Positions 12,181 through 23,193 of a stretch of 64,000 nucleotides of DNA are shown one piece after another. How positions within the stretch are numbered: the stretch's first letter is position 1; each line of letters begins with the position of its first letter. The DNA lies in NCBI RefSeq assembly GCF_014356525.2, contig NC_052510.1, forward strand, positions 52,818,045 through 52,882,044, written 5' to 3'. Both the position numbers and the translations under genes were made by a program. This stretch comes from Nilaparvata lugens (Eukaryota; Arthropoda; Insecta; Hemiptera; Delphacidae). The notes under the pieces are model-generated. The model ran no database searches and was not told the DNA's origin. It worked only from the letters and a program-made list of their open reading frames with translations.

Positions 12181-12524
12181 TAGCACATCAGTAACGTACC
12201 GCACTGCAGGAGTAATCGACTTACTGCGAGATAGTAAATGACTTGCGTTTCGCGGTGACGTCGAGCCAAACAGTAAGGTAACACAGCAGTAACGTATCTT
12301 GCTGAAAAAGGTAACGTTCAACCCAACGTATCGCAAAAGTAATCGACTTACTATGAAGTAAATAACCTACGTTTCGCGGTGAATTACTGCCGAACAGTAA
12401 CGTAACACAGCAGTAACGTATCTTGCTGAAGAAGCAATCAACTACAATGTAAATAACTCGCGTCTCGTGGTTGAGTTCAGCTGTACAGTAACGTAACACA
12501 GCAGTAACGTATCTTGATGAAGAA
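12180..12524. repeat. Degenerate minisatellite units upstream of exon 1a
   Basis: Diverged copies of the array unit found at 14327-15560: AGTAACGTAACACAGCAGTAACG, GAAGTAAATAACCTACG and related phrases at irregular spacing. The stretch ends abruptly at the tandem-duplication junction near 12524. Confidence 0.8.
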
Positions 12525-12808
12525 GACTAAGACATTGTCTTAGATTTTCCGTGGTTTTTAAATCTGTGGTTTTATGACAATTTCTTATTTTTTTCATTCA
12601 AATACACTACTTCATGAAAAATGTATAGGTGCAGTATTGAAGAGCATGAATGAATAAAGATGGTTTTTTCCCTTGGTGGGGCCCTGGGGTTGCACCTGGC
12701 TTATTCAGCTAGAGAGTTCCAGATTTATGCAGAATATATTATTTTATTGCAACTCATTTGAGTTCTTCAGAAGCAATAAAGTTGTCAAAATAATAAAATT
12801 CATACGTT

Positions 12809-12992
12809 AAGCTGGGTTTACACCAAAGTTATTATCAAAATGTTAATAACTTAATCCTTATAGATTCTTGAACGGAACTTGACAAACACATAAATGTTGA
12901 TCATGTGTATGATAAGATACGTTCAATCTAATAGAATCTATAAGGATTGAGTTATTAACATTTTGTTATTAACTTTGGTGTAAACGCAGCTT
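12809..12992. mobile_element. Hairpin MITE (AAGCTGGGTTTACACC), copy B
   Basis: Duplicate of the 11006-11185 element with a slightly longer right arm (TTGTTATTAACTTTGG), which is probably the ancestral state. Confidence 0.75.
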
Positions 12993-13126
12993 TATTACAA
13001 TATGTTTTAACCTTCAATGGGGCTCACGTCTGCTAGACATGATAAGGCTTGACTGAGGAAAATCAGGCATAGATTACTTATTAACTTTATAATATTATCT
13101 GCACAACTAACTTGAAGTAAGAGCTG

Positions 13127-13257
13127 GGGCCTGTTTCATAAAAATCTAGAAGTCCTGTAATACAGGAACAGCTGATTTTATCGGCTATATTTAGCATGTA
13201 ATTGGAATGGTGATTCTCCTGTATTACAGGACTTGTAACTTTTATGAAACAGGCCCC
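13127..13257. mobile_element. Hairpin MITE (GGGCCTGTTTCATAAAA), copy B
   Basis: Duplicate of the 11318-11448 element. The arms TCCTGTAATACAGGA and TCCTGTATTACAGGA are perfectly complementary here, and the right end is ATGAAACAGGCCCC. Confidence 0.8.
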
Positions 13258-13523
13258 TGGTCTCTCTCAGTGAGATCTAATTCAAACTGTCAGCATCCCT
13301 AATATAATAACATCATCTCTTCTCATTCAACCATTACTGACAGAGTGATGAGAATCTTACTAAAGTACACATCTATCAATTAAAATAACTACAATTTCAA
13401 AATTGGGAAATTGAAGAAATTATGGGCAATAACCTGTTTTTTCTTTTCCGGCTATTGTGTTGTTTGCTCTAATAAATAAATAAATGAAATAAACTAAAAT
13501 AAGGAATGACAACATAAGAGCTG

Positions 13524-13724
13524 AATTGAATGTAGAACCGCTATTGGATATTCTGAAGAAATATCGGGAAAATTGGTCTACTCATTTATTCAGAATGCCA
13601 TCCAATAGGTTCCCAATGGGAGTACAAACCCGAAGAAAAGCAAGGCATAGGAAAGAAAGAAATAGATGCCGGTACAGGCCAATAGAGCCTAATCCTTGTA
13701 AGAAGATGATGATGATGAACTAAA
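13524..13724 (+). pseudogene. Non-LTR retrotransposon 3' tail relic, copy B
   Basis: Duplicate of the 11722-11924 relic with a short internal deletion. It ends in the same AAGATGATGATGATG tail. It is not a functional gene. Confidence 0.6.
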
Positions 13725-13752
13725 ACTATTATTTGAGTAGTTTTTTGTTTAC

Positions 13753-13831
13753 CTGCGAAGGAATTGACCAACGCTAGCAGCAGGAGAAATGCGGGCGCCG
13801 CGGCAGGAACAGGTGACAGCGTTGAAGACAT
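13753..13831 (-). CDS. obst-A: obstructor-A exon 1b: signal peptide (distal copy)
   Basis: Duplicate of exon 1a with the same 26 codons (MSSTLSPVPAAAPAF, LLLLALV core, NSFA) and the same phase-1 end, so it can also splice in frame to the chitin-binding exon at 427-627. The intron side differs: the donor here is GTAAAC (13752-13747) rather than GTGAGC. Because this copy is farther upstream, a transcript starting here crosses exon 1a and could skip it. Both exons code the same peptide, so the duplication would alter dosage or timing rather than the protein. It could also be an uncollapsed allele in the assembly. Confidence 0.8.
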
Positions 13832-13982
13832 CGCTGAAGCAACTAAAGGCGAAACACTGACTGAGTGGAGTGTGGAGTGTGTAGTGCTCTCTCACTGAGA
13901 ACTCTCTCACTTCTAGCAACTGGAAGCGCCACCTCCGGGCTCCGGGGTCAGCAACAGTAACCAGGTAAAGTACTACCCAACG
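13832..13982 (-). promoter_or_regulatory. obstructor-A distal promoter and 5' UTR
   Basis: Copy of the proximal promoter: paired TCAGT initiators at 13864-13856, GAGAG motifs upstream, no TATA box. Its upstream flank differs from copy A because it runs into the long minisatellite array. Confidence 0.5.
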
Positions 13983-14326
13983 TAGCACATCAGTAACGTA
14001 CCGCACTGCAGGAGTAATCGACTTACTGCGAGATAGTAAATGACTTGCGTTTCGCGGTGACGTCGAGCCAAACAGTAAGGTAACACAGCAGTAACGTATC
14101 TTACTGAAAAAAGGAACGTTCAACCCAACGTATCGCAGAAGTAATCGACTTACTATGAAGTAAATAACCTACGTATCGCGGTGAATTACTGCCGAACAGT
14201 AACGTAACACAGCAGTAACGTATCTTGCTGAAGAAGCAATCAACTACAATGTAAATAACTCGCGTCTCGTGGTTGAGTTCAGCTGTACAGTAACGTAACA
14301 CAGCAGTAACGTATCTTGATGAAGAA

Positions 14327-15640
14327 GTAATCGACTCACTATGAAGTAAATAACCTACGTTTCGCGGTGACAGTAACGTAATACTAAAGTAACGTTTCGT
14401 ACTGCAGAAGTAATCGACTCACTATGGAGTAAATAACCTACGTTTCGCGGTGACAGTAATGTAACACTACAGTAACGTATCGTACTGCAGAAGTAATCGA
14501 CTCACTATGAAGTAAATAACCTACGTTTCGCGGTGACAGTAACGTAATACTAAAGTAACGTTTCGTACTGCAGAAGTAATCGACTCACTATGGAGTAAAT
14601 AACCTACGTTTCGCGGTGACAGTAATGTAACACTACAGTAACGTTCTGCAGTTTCGTACTGCAGAAGTAATCGACTCACTAAGAAGTAAATAACCTACGT
14701 TTCTCGGTGACAGTAACGTAACACTACAGTAACGTTTCGTATTGCAGAAGTAATCGACTCACTATGAAGTAAATAACCTACGTTTCGTGATGACAGTAAC
14801 GTAACACAACAATAACGTAACACAACAGTAACGTTTCGTACTGCAGGAGTAATCGACTCACTATGAAGTAAATAACCTACGTTTCGTGATGACAGTAACG
14901 TAACACAACAATAACGTAACACAACAGTAACGTTTCGTACTGCAGAAGTAATCGACTCACTAAGAAGTAAATAACCTACATTTCGTGGTGACAGTAACGT
15001 AACACTACAGTAACGTTTCGTATTGCAGAAGTAATTGACTCACTATGAAGTAAATAACCTACGTTTCGTGATGACAGTAACGTAACACAACAATAACGTA
15101 ACACAACAGTAACGTTTCGTACTGCAGGAGTAATCGACTCACTATGAAGTAAATAACCTACGTTTCGCGGTGACAGTAACGTAACACAACAGTAACGTTT
15201 CGTACTGCAGGAGTAATCGACTCACTATGAAGTAAATAACCTACATTTCGCGGTGACAGTAACGTAACACAACAGTAACGTTTCGTACTGCAGAAGTAAT
15301 CGACTCACTATGGAGTAAAAAACCTACGTTTCGCGGTGACAGTAACGTAACACTACAGTAACGTTTCGTACTGCAGAAGTAATCGACTCACTATGAAGTA
15401 AATAACTTACGTTTCGCAGTGACAGTAACGTAACACATCAGTAACGTATCGTACAGCAGAAGTAATCGACTCACTATGAAGTGAATAACCTACGTTCGTG
15501 GTGACAGTAACGTAACACTACAGTAACGATTCGTACTGCAGAAGTAATCGACTCACTATAGTTAATAGCATACGTTTCGCGGTGACGTTCATCCGAACAG
15601 TAACGTAACACAGCAGTAATTTACTGAAGAAGCAATCGAC
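14327..15640. repeat. 83-bp minisatellite array upstream of obstructor-A
   Basis: About 15 monomers. The phrase GTAATCGACTCACT starts at 14327, 14410, 14493, 14576, 14667, 14750, 14849, 14948, 15031, 15130, 15213, 15296, 15379, 15462 and 15544. The spacing is 83 in most steps, 99 in three steps (an extra 16-base AACAATAACGTAACAC block), and once 91. Monomers also carry CCTACGTTTCGCGGTGACAG and two or three AGTAACG words. The array is immediately 5' of the distal obstructor-A promoter. Open frames across it are artefacts of the repeat. Confidence 0.95.
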
Positions 15641-15779
15641 TACAGAGTATATAACCTGCGTCTCGTGGTTAAGTTCAGCCAAACAGAGAAGCTGGGGATG
15701 GAATGCGGTGGAAAGTATATGGAATCAGGAGGAAACGCTTCAGAGAACGCAAATTGATTCATAGAAGAATACAATAAAA

Positions 15780-16552
15780 ATAGTGGGAAAGCTTTCTGTA
15801 GGCGAGGGGTTAATACGGGAAAGGATTGACGTTAGTTAGATAGATAGATGCCTTTTTATTCACACTTTACAATATAAAAAATCTGGTGTGGTGCACTCAC
15901 ATAACTTTCCCTGCCGTTATGAAAATTGATCAACTGACGCTAGTGTTCCCGCGCATCTCAAGTCTACTTTTCTAATATCTTAGTCAGCTGGTGACAGGAC
16001 AATAGCGCTGCAGATACTCGAAATCTGCTATCTCTTCATAGTGAATGATTTAATAGAATCAACAGTTGCCAAACAGTTTGCAATTGAATAATCTTATTTT
16101 CTCTAATTTCAAGCTTATTTTCAATTTTAGGTTAAAATGTTACAAAACATTAATTGTAGAGATTTTTATGCTCAATCTCTTCCACTTGAAATTTTTTGTT
16201 CAAATTGTATCTGAAGCCTGATAATTGGGGATCTAAAATCACACTTTGCATAGATGGGGCGGAGCTCCTGAAATTTTTACAGATATGGGACTTGTGGCAG
16301 TTGATAGAGCTTATCAATGACTATTTCAGGTATAAATTTGATCAAAATCGTTGGAGCCGTTTTCGAGAAAATCGCAAAAAACCCTGTTTTTGACAACATT
16401 TTCGCCATTTTAGCCGCCATCTTGAATTGCATTTGATTGAAATTGTTCGTGTCGGATCCTTATAGTGAAAGGACCTTGAGTGAAAGTTCCAAATTTCAAG
16501 TCATTCCGTTGATTGGGACATGAAATATCGTGTACACAAACGCACATACACT

Positions 16553-16595
<43 letters not shown>

Positions 16596-16860
16596 ACATA
16601 CACACACACATATAGACCAATACCCAAAAACCACTTTTTTGGACGCAGGGGACCTTGAAACTTATAGAAATTTAGAAATTGGGGTACCTTAATTTTTTTC
16701 GGAAAGCAATACTTTCCTTACCTATGGTAATAGGGCAAGGAAAGTAATAGTGGGAAAGCTTTCTGTAGGCGAGGGGTTAATACGGGAAAGGATTGAAGTT
16801 AGTTAGATAGATAGATAAATGCCTTTTTATTCACACTTAACAATATAAAAAGTGATGTGG
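15780..16860. mobile_element. Insert flanked by a 110-bp direct repeat
   Basis: The block AGTGGGAAAGCTTTCTGTAG through TTTTTATTCACACTT occurs at about 15780-15895 and again at about 16747-16858. Between them is a dispersed-repeat-like sequence ending in a hairpin, CTTTCCTTACC with GGGCAAGGAAAG near 16708-16745. The flanks may be a segmental duplication or ends of one element. Confidence 0.55.
16556..16614. repeat. (CA)n microsatellite
   Basis: An imperfect CA/ACAC run with a few CACTCACA interruptions, inside the dispersed element. Confidence 0.95.
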
Positions 16861-18504
16861 GCGAAATTGAGGCAATGAGAGCCCCCTCTTCCACTTAACC
16901 CTCTTCCTCTTCCACTTCCACTTAATCCACGAAGTAGGATGAGAGTAGCGAATGGGAGGGGCAAACGTAAGGACTGCAGGAAAAACTTAAGAAAACATAA
17001 AAAGAGGAACGCGTAGGAAGGAAATGGCTAGAAAAAGAAAAGCAGATGGGGGAAAAAAGGATGTGATAATTGGAAGGAGGAACAGTATAATACAAGAAAA
17101 TGGAATGTGGAAGAGAAAAGAAGTTTCACGAGAATATGTTTGAATGCATCATGAAATAAGCTTGATGTTGAGATGGATTGAGAAAGAGAAAGAAAAATAT
17201 ATGAATATAAGAAGATTGAGGGCGAAAGACATTACTGTAGTTACCTACAGTGACAGTAAAACTGTGGATGCAGATTAGATCGAGGTACTGTATCTATTGA
17301 AGAGGAGAGGAGATTTTTACAGAGTAAAAAGAAAAGGAAGAAATGAGAAAGGAGAAGAATAAAAAAAAAAAATTAGAAGGAGAAAAATAAGGAGAGAATA
17401 TAAGGTATAAAAGAAGAAGAGGTGAAAGAAGAAGAAGAAGAAAACTAATGAGTATCAGAATTACTAGTGAGAAAACGTTTTCAGACCATTCATTGACGTT
17501 AATTGAAACGGCTTTCTTTTAATAACGATTTTCCGCTCCATTTATTTTTCACTTTCATCTTCCCATGTTTTTCAATCTTTCATTAATTTATTGAATGACT
17601 GGCGATTTGATGTTCGATGGTAATTTCTTAACTAAAAAGCAACATTGAGAGGTAGTTGCTTCGTGCTGTCTTATCCTGTACCACAGAATAAACAAGAAGT
17701 ATAGAAGTTTTCTCTTTCTGTACTTATAGTTCAAGTGCTAACATTGGTACTCTACTTACCTTATCCATTCAAAATTCGAATCTTCAAGGTTATATTCATT
17801 TAGAATGAGAGAGCTTTGGAATTGTTATGCGTGATATTCATCCCAGAGAATGAAGGAAGAAGGGAGTTATGTTAAGTTATTGAAAATTGAGTTGATAAAA
17901 TAATGTTTTAAAAATTGTAAACTAGACTTTTTAGAACTGAATCAATTACGAATTGAGTTGTATCACGGAACATGAAAAGAGTCTATTTTTATTGAAAATA
18001 CTTGTAATGACATAATTTGATATTGATATGCCCCACGTTAGATGGATATGTATTGTAAAGACTTTATTTGAAAAATAATTACTTTTATACTATTAATTTG
18101 ACTTGTAGTAATTTGCTAGGAGATACCTTTGGTAATATATTATCTTTAAATCAGCATTTTATAATATAGATTGGATTTATTTTAGAATTAATGATTTCCA
18201 AGATTTATTCAAGGTATCAAACCTATTGAAGTTGTTGGTATTATTGCAAGGTCATATATATCCACATTGGAGCAGCATAAAGGACTGTAGAAGTTATGGT
18301 ATTCCTATTTTGTCCTATCTTAAACCCTGTCGGATATGATTCAACGTTATTTCTGACCAACTTGTTGAATGGTAACTGATTAGTTCGGAGGTGGTGCTAA
18401 ATTGTTTTATACAATACTGGGACCCCTTATATACCTCTATCTCATCAACTTATTCCGAGATTGGAGTAGCGTGAGTGATGGTGAGGATTGCAGATCTATG
18501 CTGC
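16860..18504. other. No gene seen; purine-rich tract near 17330-17450
   Basis: The region upstream of obstructor-A contains long GAA/AGG-rich stretches (about 16990-17450) and otherwise AT-rich DNA. I see no coding exon or RNA gene. It is the start of the intergenic interval between the two obstructor genes. Confidence 0.6.
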
Positions 18505-18941
18505 ATCAGCCGAATTCAACAAAGCGGATAGCGCTATCTCTCTCTTGCATTGCTGTGTTGCCAGATCGGTTTTCAATAATTTAGAATGATAATTAATCAA
18601 CAAAATATTTCATCTTAATAATTATGAAAAGTCATAATGAAATTATTTTAAAAAATAACTTCTTGCTTAATAAAATATAATTGATTATTTTAAACGAGAA
18701 TTAACAATTAATATTACATTAATAAACCTGTATCAGATACCATCAACAAGACAGTGAGGATTCGCAACGTCGTTCCCCCATCTTTCTACACCATATTATT
18801 TATTGATAATTATCAATAAATCAGTGGTTTTTTGACAATTTATTAGTCTTTTTCATTCAATATGAATAATTACCACAATATCAACTTCTCAACTACACAA
18901 AAAGTTTCTACACTGCCATTATAACGTGGATCTCACTATAG
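18505..18941. mobile_element. MITE, CTATAGTGAGGTCC family, copy 3 (left end lost)
   Basis: The right end reads CCATTATAACGTGGATCTCACTATAG. Inside, GATAGCGCTATCTC and TTGCCAGATCG match copy 2. A block near 18820-18900 matches, inverted, the sequence at about 10668-10790 just left of the tandem duplication, so dispersed repeats are nested here. Confidence 0.65.
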
Positions 18942-19139
18942 ACTGGATTGTTTGAATCAATTTTTCATATAAATATTCTAAATTCAGAATTTTTGGGTTT
19001 GAATGTGTAGATGAAACATACAGTAACCTTCTGGTTTGAATATGTTAGAATATCATGTGTCAATTATCTCAGTTCCATTATGGCGTTCACCTTACCATGC
19101 TCATAACCTTACTTATAATAGGATCCTTTTTCATCCTTT

Positions 19140-19580
19140 GAAACCCTTAGAAGCAAAATATCTGAAAATCCGTTCTTAGTGCGCGTCTAGCATGTTTGAA
19201 GAATATTTGTGCAAAGTTTTAAGTCTGTAGGCAAATTAGTTTGAGATGTAGTGTGATTTTACATCAAAATTTTCGAAAAATGTCCTCCCCTGAACCCCCC
19301 TGTGATCCTGATCGGAATGTTTCTGCATAGATCTAATTTTTTTCTTAGCTGAACAAAAAAGTTCCTCATGACTTTGCTGTGCAATGAGCGGTTGAAAAGT
19401 ACAAAATTTTTGGGGGGCCCCAGCTCCCTTAGGGGGGCAAATTTCTGAAAATCCTTTCTTAGTGGATGTTTTGAGGCTACCATAAACAAATGTGCAAAAT
19501 TCCAAGTTTTTAGGCTCAGTAGTTTGGGCTGTGGTGTGATTTCAGTCTGTCGGGGCTTAGCCTTTTATATATATATAGAT
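19140..19580. mobile_element. Dispersed repeat, two diverged halves
   Basis: The phrase CTGAAAATCC(G/T)TTCTTAGTG occurs twice (about 19160 and 19447), each followed by TGTGCAAA and a TGTAGTGTGATTT-type phrase, so the unit is an internal tandem duplication. It ends CTTAGCCTTTTATATATATA. No coding content; the open frames here are chance. Confidence 0.5.
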
Positions 19581-21655
19581 AACGAATAGCACTTGATACC
19601 AGAGCCTATCCCTCCGAAAGGGAACCTCCCTTGAAAAACTCCTCCACACCACCCGAGGATGCAATGAAGAGCGGGGAGATGACAATGTCTAACTACACTC
19701 TTTCCTCTCTTTCCACTATATTACCTTCTTCAAAATATAATATACTGTCAAATGAGATGAGAAGCTTCAATACTAATAAGATAAGAGGGATAAATCCAAT
19801 TTTTCTATGCTACTATGCATTCACTTTCTGTCCAGTTTGCTTCTTTGATATCAGCTCTAGTCGACTTCTAAGCTTTTTTAGAGCACATGATTTTCATGAT
19901 GCAGCTTTGGGATTGAGAGATAAGAGTTGAGTTTATTGGCAAGGCAAGATTATATGTCGAGTTATTCACGTGAGTCATATTCAACATAGAGGGCCCTCAT
20001 AACTCCGACTATAAAATTTCGAACAACAAAAATTCATTTGAATTCAATTTAAAAATCTCAAGCTTGAGTGGGCATCGAAAATTAAAGTGAAGAGGGGATA
20101 TTTTACGAGCGCTTTCAATTCAACTTTAAAAATAGATATAAGAGAATGGACTTCAGTAGTTTTCAAGTATTTTTATAAGAAATAAGAATTCAACCAGTTT
20201 ATATATGCTCCTATTTTTCCACTGCTTGCCGAATTTAATCCACAGTCAGAATTCAATCACATATCACCTGGAGAGAGATGAACGATAGCTCTCATTGACT
20301 CATCGAATCATTAAACAATAGGTCAACGTCTCACTAACAGAGAATCATATTTTAAACGTAATTAGATTTACAGTGAGCCATGGCCTTCAATTTACAACAA
20401 TAGATGTTGTCAGACCAATATTATCCAATCTAGTTACTACTTAACAATATTTCAGTGACGAATCTGTGCATTGGCCGCCCTAGGCTCTCTAGTTGTTGTT
20501 ACTTTGACTATTCAATTATCAGAGAGAATCCTTGATTCAATCCTAAAAGGCTTGACTCTATTGTCAAGGGCGTAAATGAGGTATGAATTATTTTCATCAT
20601 TCGAAGCTCATGTTACCTAGAACATTATTTGAAGTTTACTTTTGAGTTGTTGCTATGAATTGAATAATATTCGATTATTTTTTTTTTTATTGTCGATACT
20701 ATAGCTATCTAGTCTGGAGACTAATGAGCTAATTTTTTCTATCCTAACATACTACTAAATATTTGATTATAATATTGATTCTATTGAATATAAAGATAGA
20801 TATTACAAATTTTTAAATTACTGCGTGAATCTGTTGTTAAAAGCACTCAGGTCCAATAGATACATGTTCACCAGTATTGAAATTCATGAGTCGTAAATAA
20901 AATAGGATAATATCATGGATTGGATTCAAAATTATGAACTTCAATCCAATTTCAGATGTTCCGAACATTGAATGAATCATGTAATGATGTTACACATTGA
21001 TGAAACATTATTGATCAACTCCAGCCAAATAATTTAAATTTGCTGGGTCGTTCCAGAAGTCCGATATAATAGCATCCTTGATATGATTCGAATCCTGATT
21101 GCTCTGTGAATTATAGTTTTGTTTGTTTATCTCCGGAGGCCAAAAATTCAAAACCACTCGTTCAAATTGGAGACACATTTCCATTCGGATAGGATTGTTG
21201 CATTCTTACTCTTGATTACTCGAACTCTCAACGCTCCACCCAAGATTATATTCATTTTTCCAGTTACACTTAATAATGAACATTAAACTAAGTAGTCAAA
21301 ACTGAGTAAAAAAGTAGTAAATTTCAAAATGTTCTAGAACTTGAACCTTCGTTACTTTGTTTACAAAAATAAAACTTTCTTATAGTATTCCTCCACAACC
21401 TGTATCATGAATATTACTGTATTGTTTTAATTTAGTTTGTGACATTCTCAAGACAGGCAACGTGTTTCGCTTTCACCCGAGCTCATTCTGCTCATACAAA
21501 GTCTATGGTAAATTGCCCTTCCTTATGAAGTATATAGTGCTTTCTCACAATGTACATACTTTATTGATCAGGGATCGGTGATATTTTTACTATTCAACAT
21601 ACCATTCCTCGGTCAAAGCCATATTACGCCACATCTTATTTCTCATCGGTTTTTT
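19581..21655. other. Intergenic DNA without recognised features
   Basis: A short plus-strand open frame (19631-19930) has no recognisable family, codon pattern or splice signals. I see no further repeats or RNA genes. Confidence 0.5.
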
Positions 21656-21662
21656 TTCTTTC

Positions 21663-21836
21663 TCTCTTATTCTCTTATTTCGTCTTCTTCTTCTTCTTTT
21701 TCTTCTTCTTCTCCTTCTTCTTTTTCTTCTTCTTCTTCTTCTTCTTCTTCTTCTCTTCTTCTTCTTCTTCTTTTTTTTCTTCTTCTTTTTTTTCTTCTTC
21801 TTCTTCTTCTTCTTCTTCTTCTTCTTCTTCTTCTTC
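21663..21836. repeat. (TTC)n microsatellite, about 170 bp
   Basis: A long pyrimidine strand of TTC with TTTTTTTC interruptions, one of two large TTC arrays in the window. It produces spurious serine/leucine or lysine/glutamate frames on both strands. Confidence 0.98.
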
Positions 21837-21839
21837 GCA

Positions 21840-23190
21840 GAAAATAGGAAGAGCATAAAAGAGAAAGATAAAAAGTGAGCGTGTGCCATGAGGAGAGGGA
21901 AGATATGGTAAGTGGAAGAGCTGATATAGAAAAAATACAAATAGAGTGATCAAGAAAGAAGGAAAGCGGAAGAGTGGAAAGCAAGTTAGAGAAAGAGGAG
22001 GAAAAGATAGTGAGAAACAAAGGAAGAAGAGTGAATTAGAGTAAGAAAAAATATTAAATGAGGAAGTAGGATATTGACGAATCACGAGAATGATTAAGAA
22101 ATATGTGCTAATGAACATTAGATGTGAAAACGTCAGTAGATCCTGCCTATAGGTGTGGGAGAATTTGAAGAGTAGGTTATTATGCAAAATGGAGAAGCCA
22201 AATTGGTAATATTACAGTGTCTCCACAGCAGACCAAATTAAAAGAGGCTGATCAATATTTCAACTTAAAAAATGATTCACGGTACTCAATCTTTGCTGAT
22301 ACTAAATTAACTGGAACGTATTGTGATACAACTATAACTTGTATTTGGTCCAAATACAAGTCTATCAACGCACCACTCACTAATAGATTAGATTTGTAGT
22401 TATAGAGCTGTTTTCATGTACAGATTAACTCGTTTATGGAAGCTGAGGTTTGTTTGAATTTACAACATTCATTATGCAATTTAGGATGTTAGATAAGTTG
22501 CAATTTCAAGCTTTTTCCTAATTGAGAAGGATCTAGTTTTGGCTTTTGGAGTACACAAACCTGTGTGAGACTTCCTTCTTCTGAGGAAATTGGACAATAA
22601 TTTGGTATTGGTTAGTTAGTGATTTTTTGTAGAGCACATTTCTTCAACGTTGTAGTAGTGGGACTGAATTGGTTTTCTAACACAGTTTCTCATTTGCTAG
22701 GAAGCATTTTTCATAAATTTTTGACATACTTGGAAATATTTGAAGATGTTCCCATCTTTATTTTGCTTTATGTCGTTGTCCTCTAAAGCAAAACAAATAA
22801 TGTTAAAATAAGTTGTTTTTCAAATTGTATTTTCATTAGTATTTGTATTTTGTATTTTTAGCCGGTAAAATATCTTGTAATAATATTATGTTGTACGAAA
22901 TAAATTAATTTTTGAATTGAAAAAAAAATTGAAATGTTTAATTTTCAAATACAGTCAATTTCATGTCAGAGGCGCTGAAATTGATCAGTTGCGACCTGAA
23001 AACTCTGACTCTCGACCTGTGCCAGTCAGGTCACTTGATATTATTATTTCTGTTTATTCAATTATTGTAATTATGTTCTGTGATAGTCACTAACTTCAAC
23101 TTCACTAACTTCACTAACACTAAGTTCTACTACTTTATTCATCTTACATGAATATTATTTTTGAACTTCGACAATTTTCAATGCGATAAC
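21840..23190. other. Intergenic; possible retroelement tail at 22850-22930
   Basis: Purine-rich to about 22050, then AT-rich. At 22895-22930, AATAAATTAATTTTTGAATTG followed by a run of A on the plus strand looks like the polyadenylated end of a retrotransposed sequence, but no coding part is recognised upstream. Confidence 0.4.
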
Positions 23191-23193
23191 TTT

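Larger units (their letters stand above)
10719..12524. repeat. Tandem 1.8-kb duplication, copy A
   Basis: It starts GACTAAGACATTGTCTTAG and matches copy B (12525-14326) almost base for base at an offset of 1802-1804. It contains two MITEs, a retrotransposon tail, the 12.0-kb obstructor-A first exon with its promoter, and degenerate minisatellite units. Small indels (for example near 11155 and 11810) distinguish the copies. Confidence 0.93.
12525..14326. repeat. Tandem 1.8-kb duplication, copy B
   Basis: Second copy of the 10719-12524 unit, directly adjacent and in the same orientation. The promoter and exon region is identical over at least 300 bases, pointing to a recent event. The right end runs into the 83-bp minisatellite array, so one breakpoint lay within that array. 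Confidence 0.93.

Noticed and set aside
11947..12499. Minus-strand frames of 92-129 codons upstream of and over exon 1a
   Set aside because: They read through minisatellite units and the promoter in frames other than that of the signal peptide; the duplicates at 13.7-14.3 kb behave the same way.
14695..14922. Frame with repeated RYCCVTLLSSRNVGYLLHS-type peptide
   Set aside because: Translation of the 83-bp repeat array; the irregular 83/99 spacing breaks frame, as expected for non-coding repeats.
21578..22187. Poly-Ser/Leu and poly-Lys/Arg/Glu proteins on both strands
   Set aside because: Products of the TTC/GAA microsatellite in all frames; no conserved flanks.
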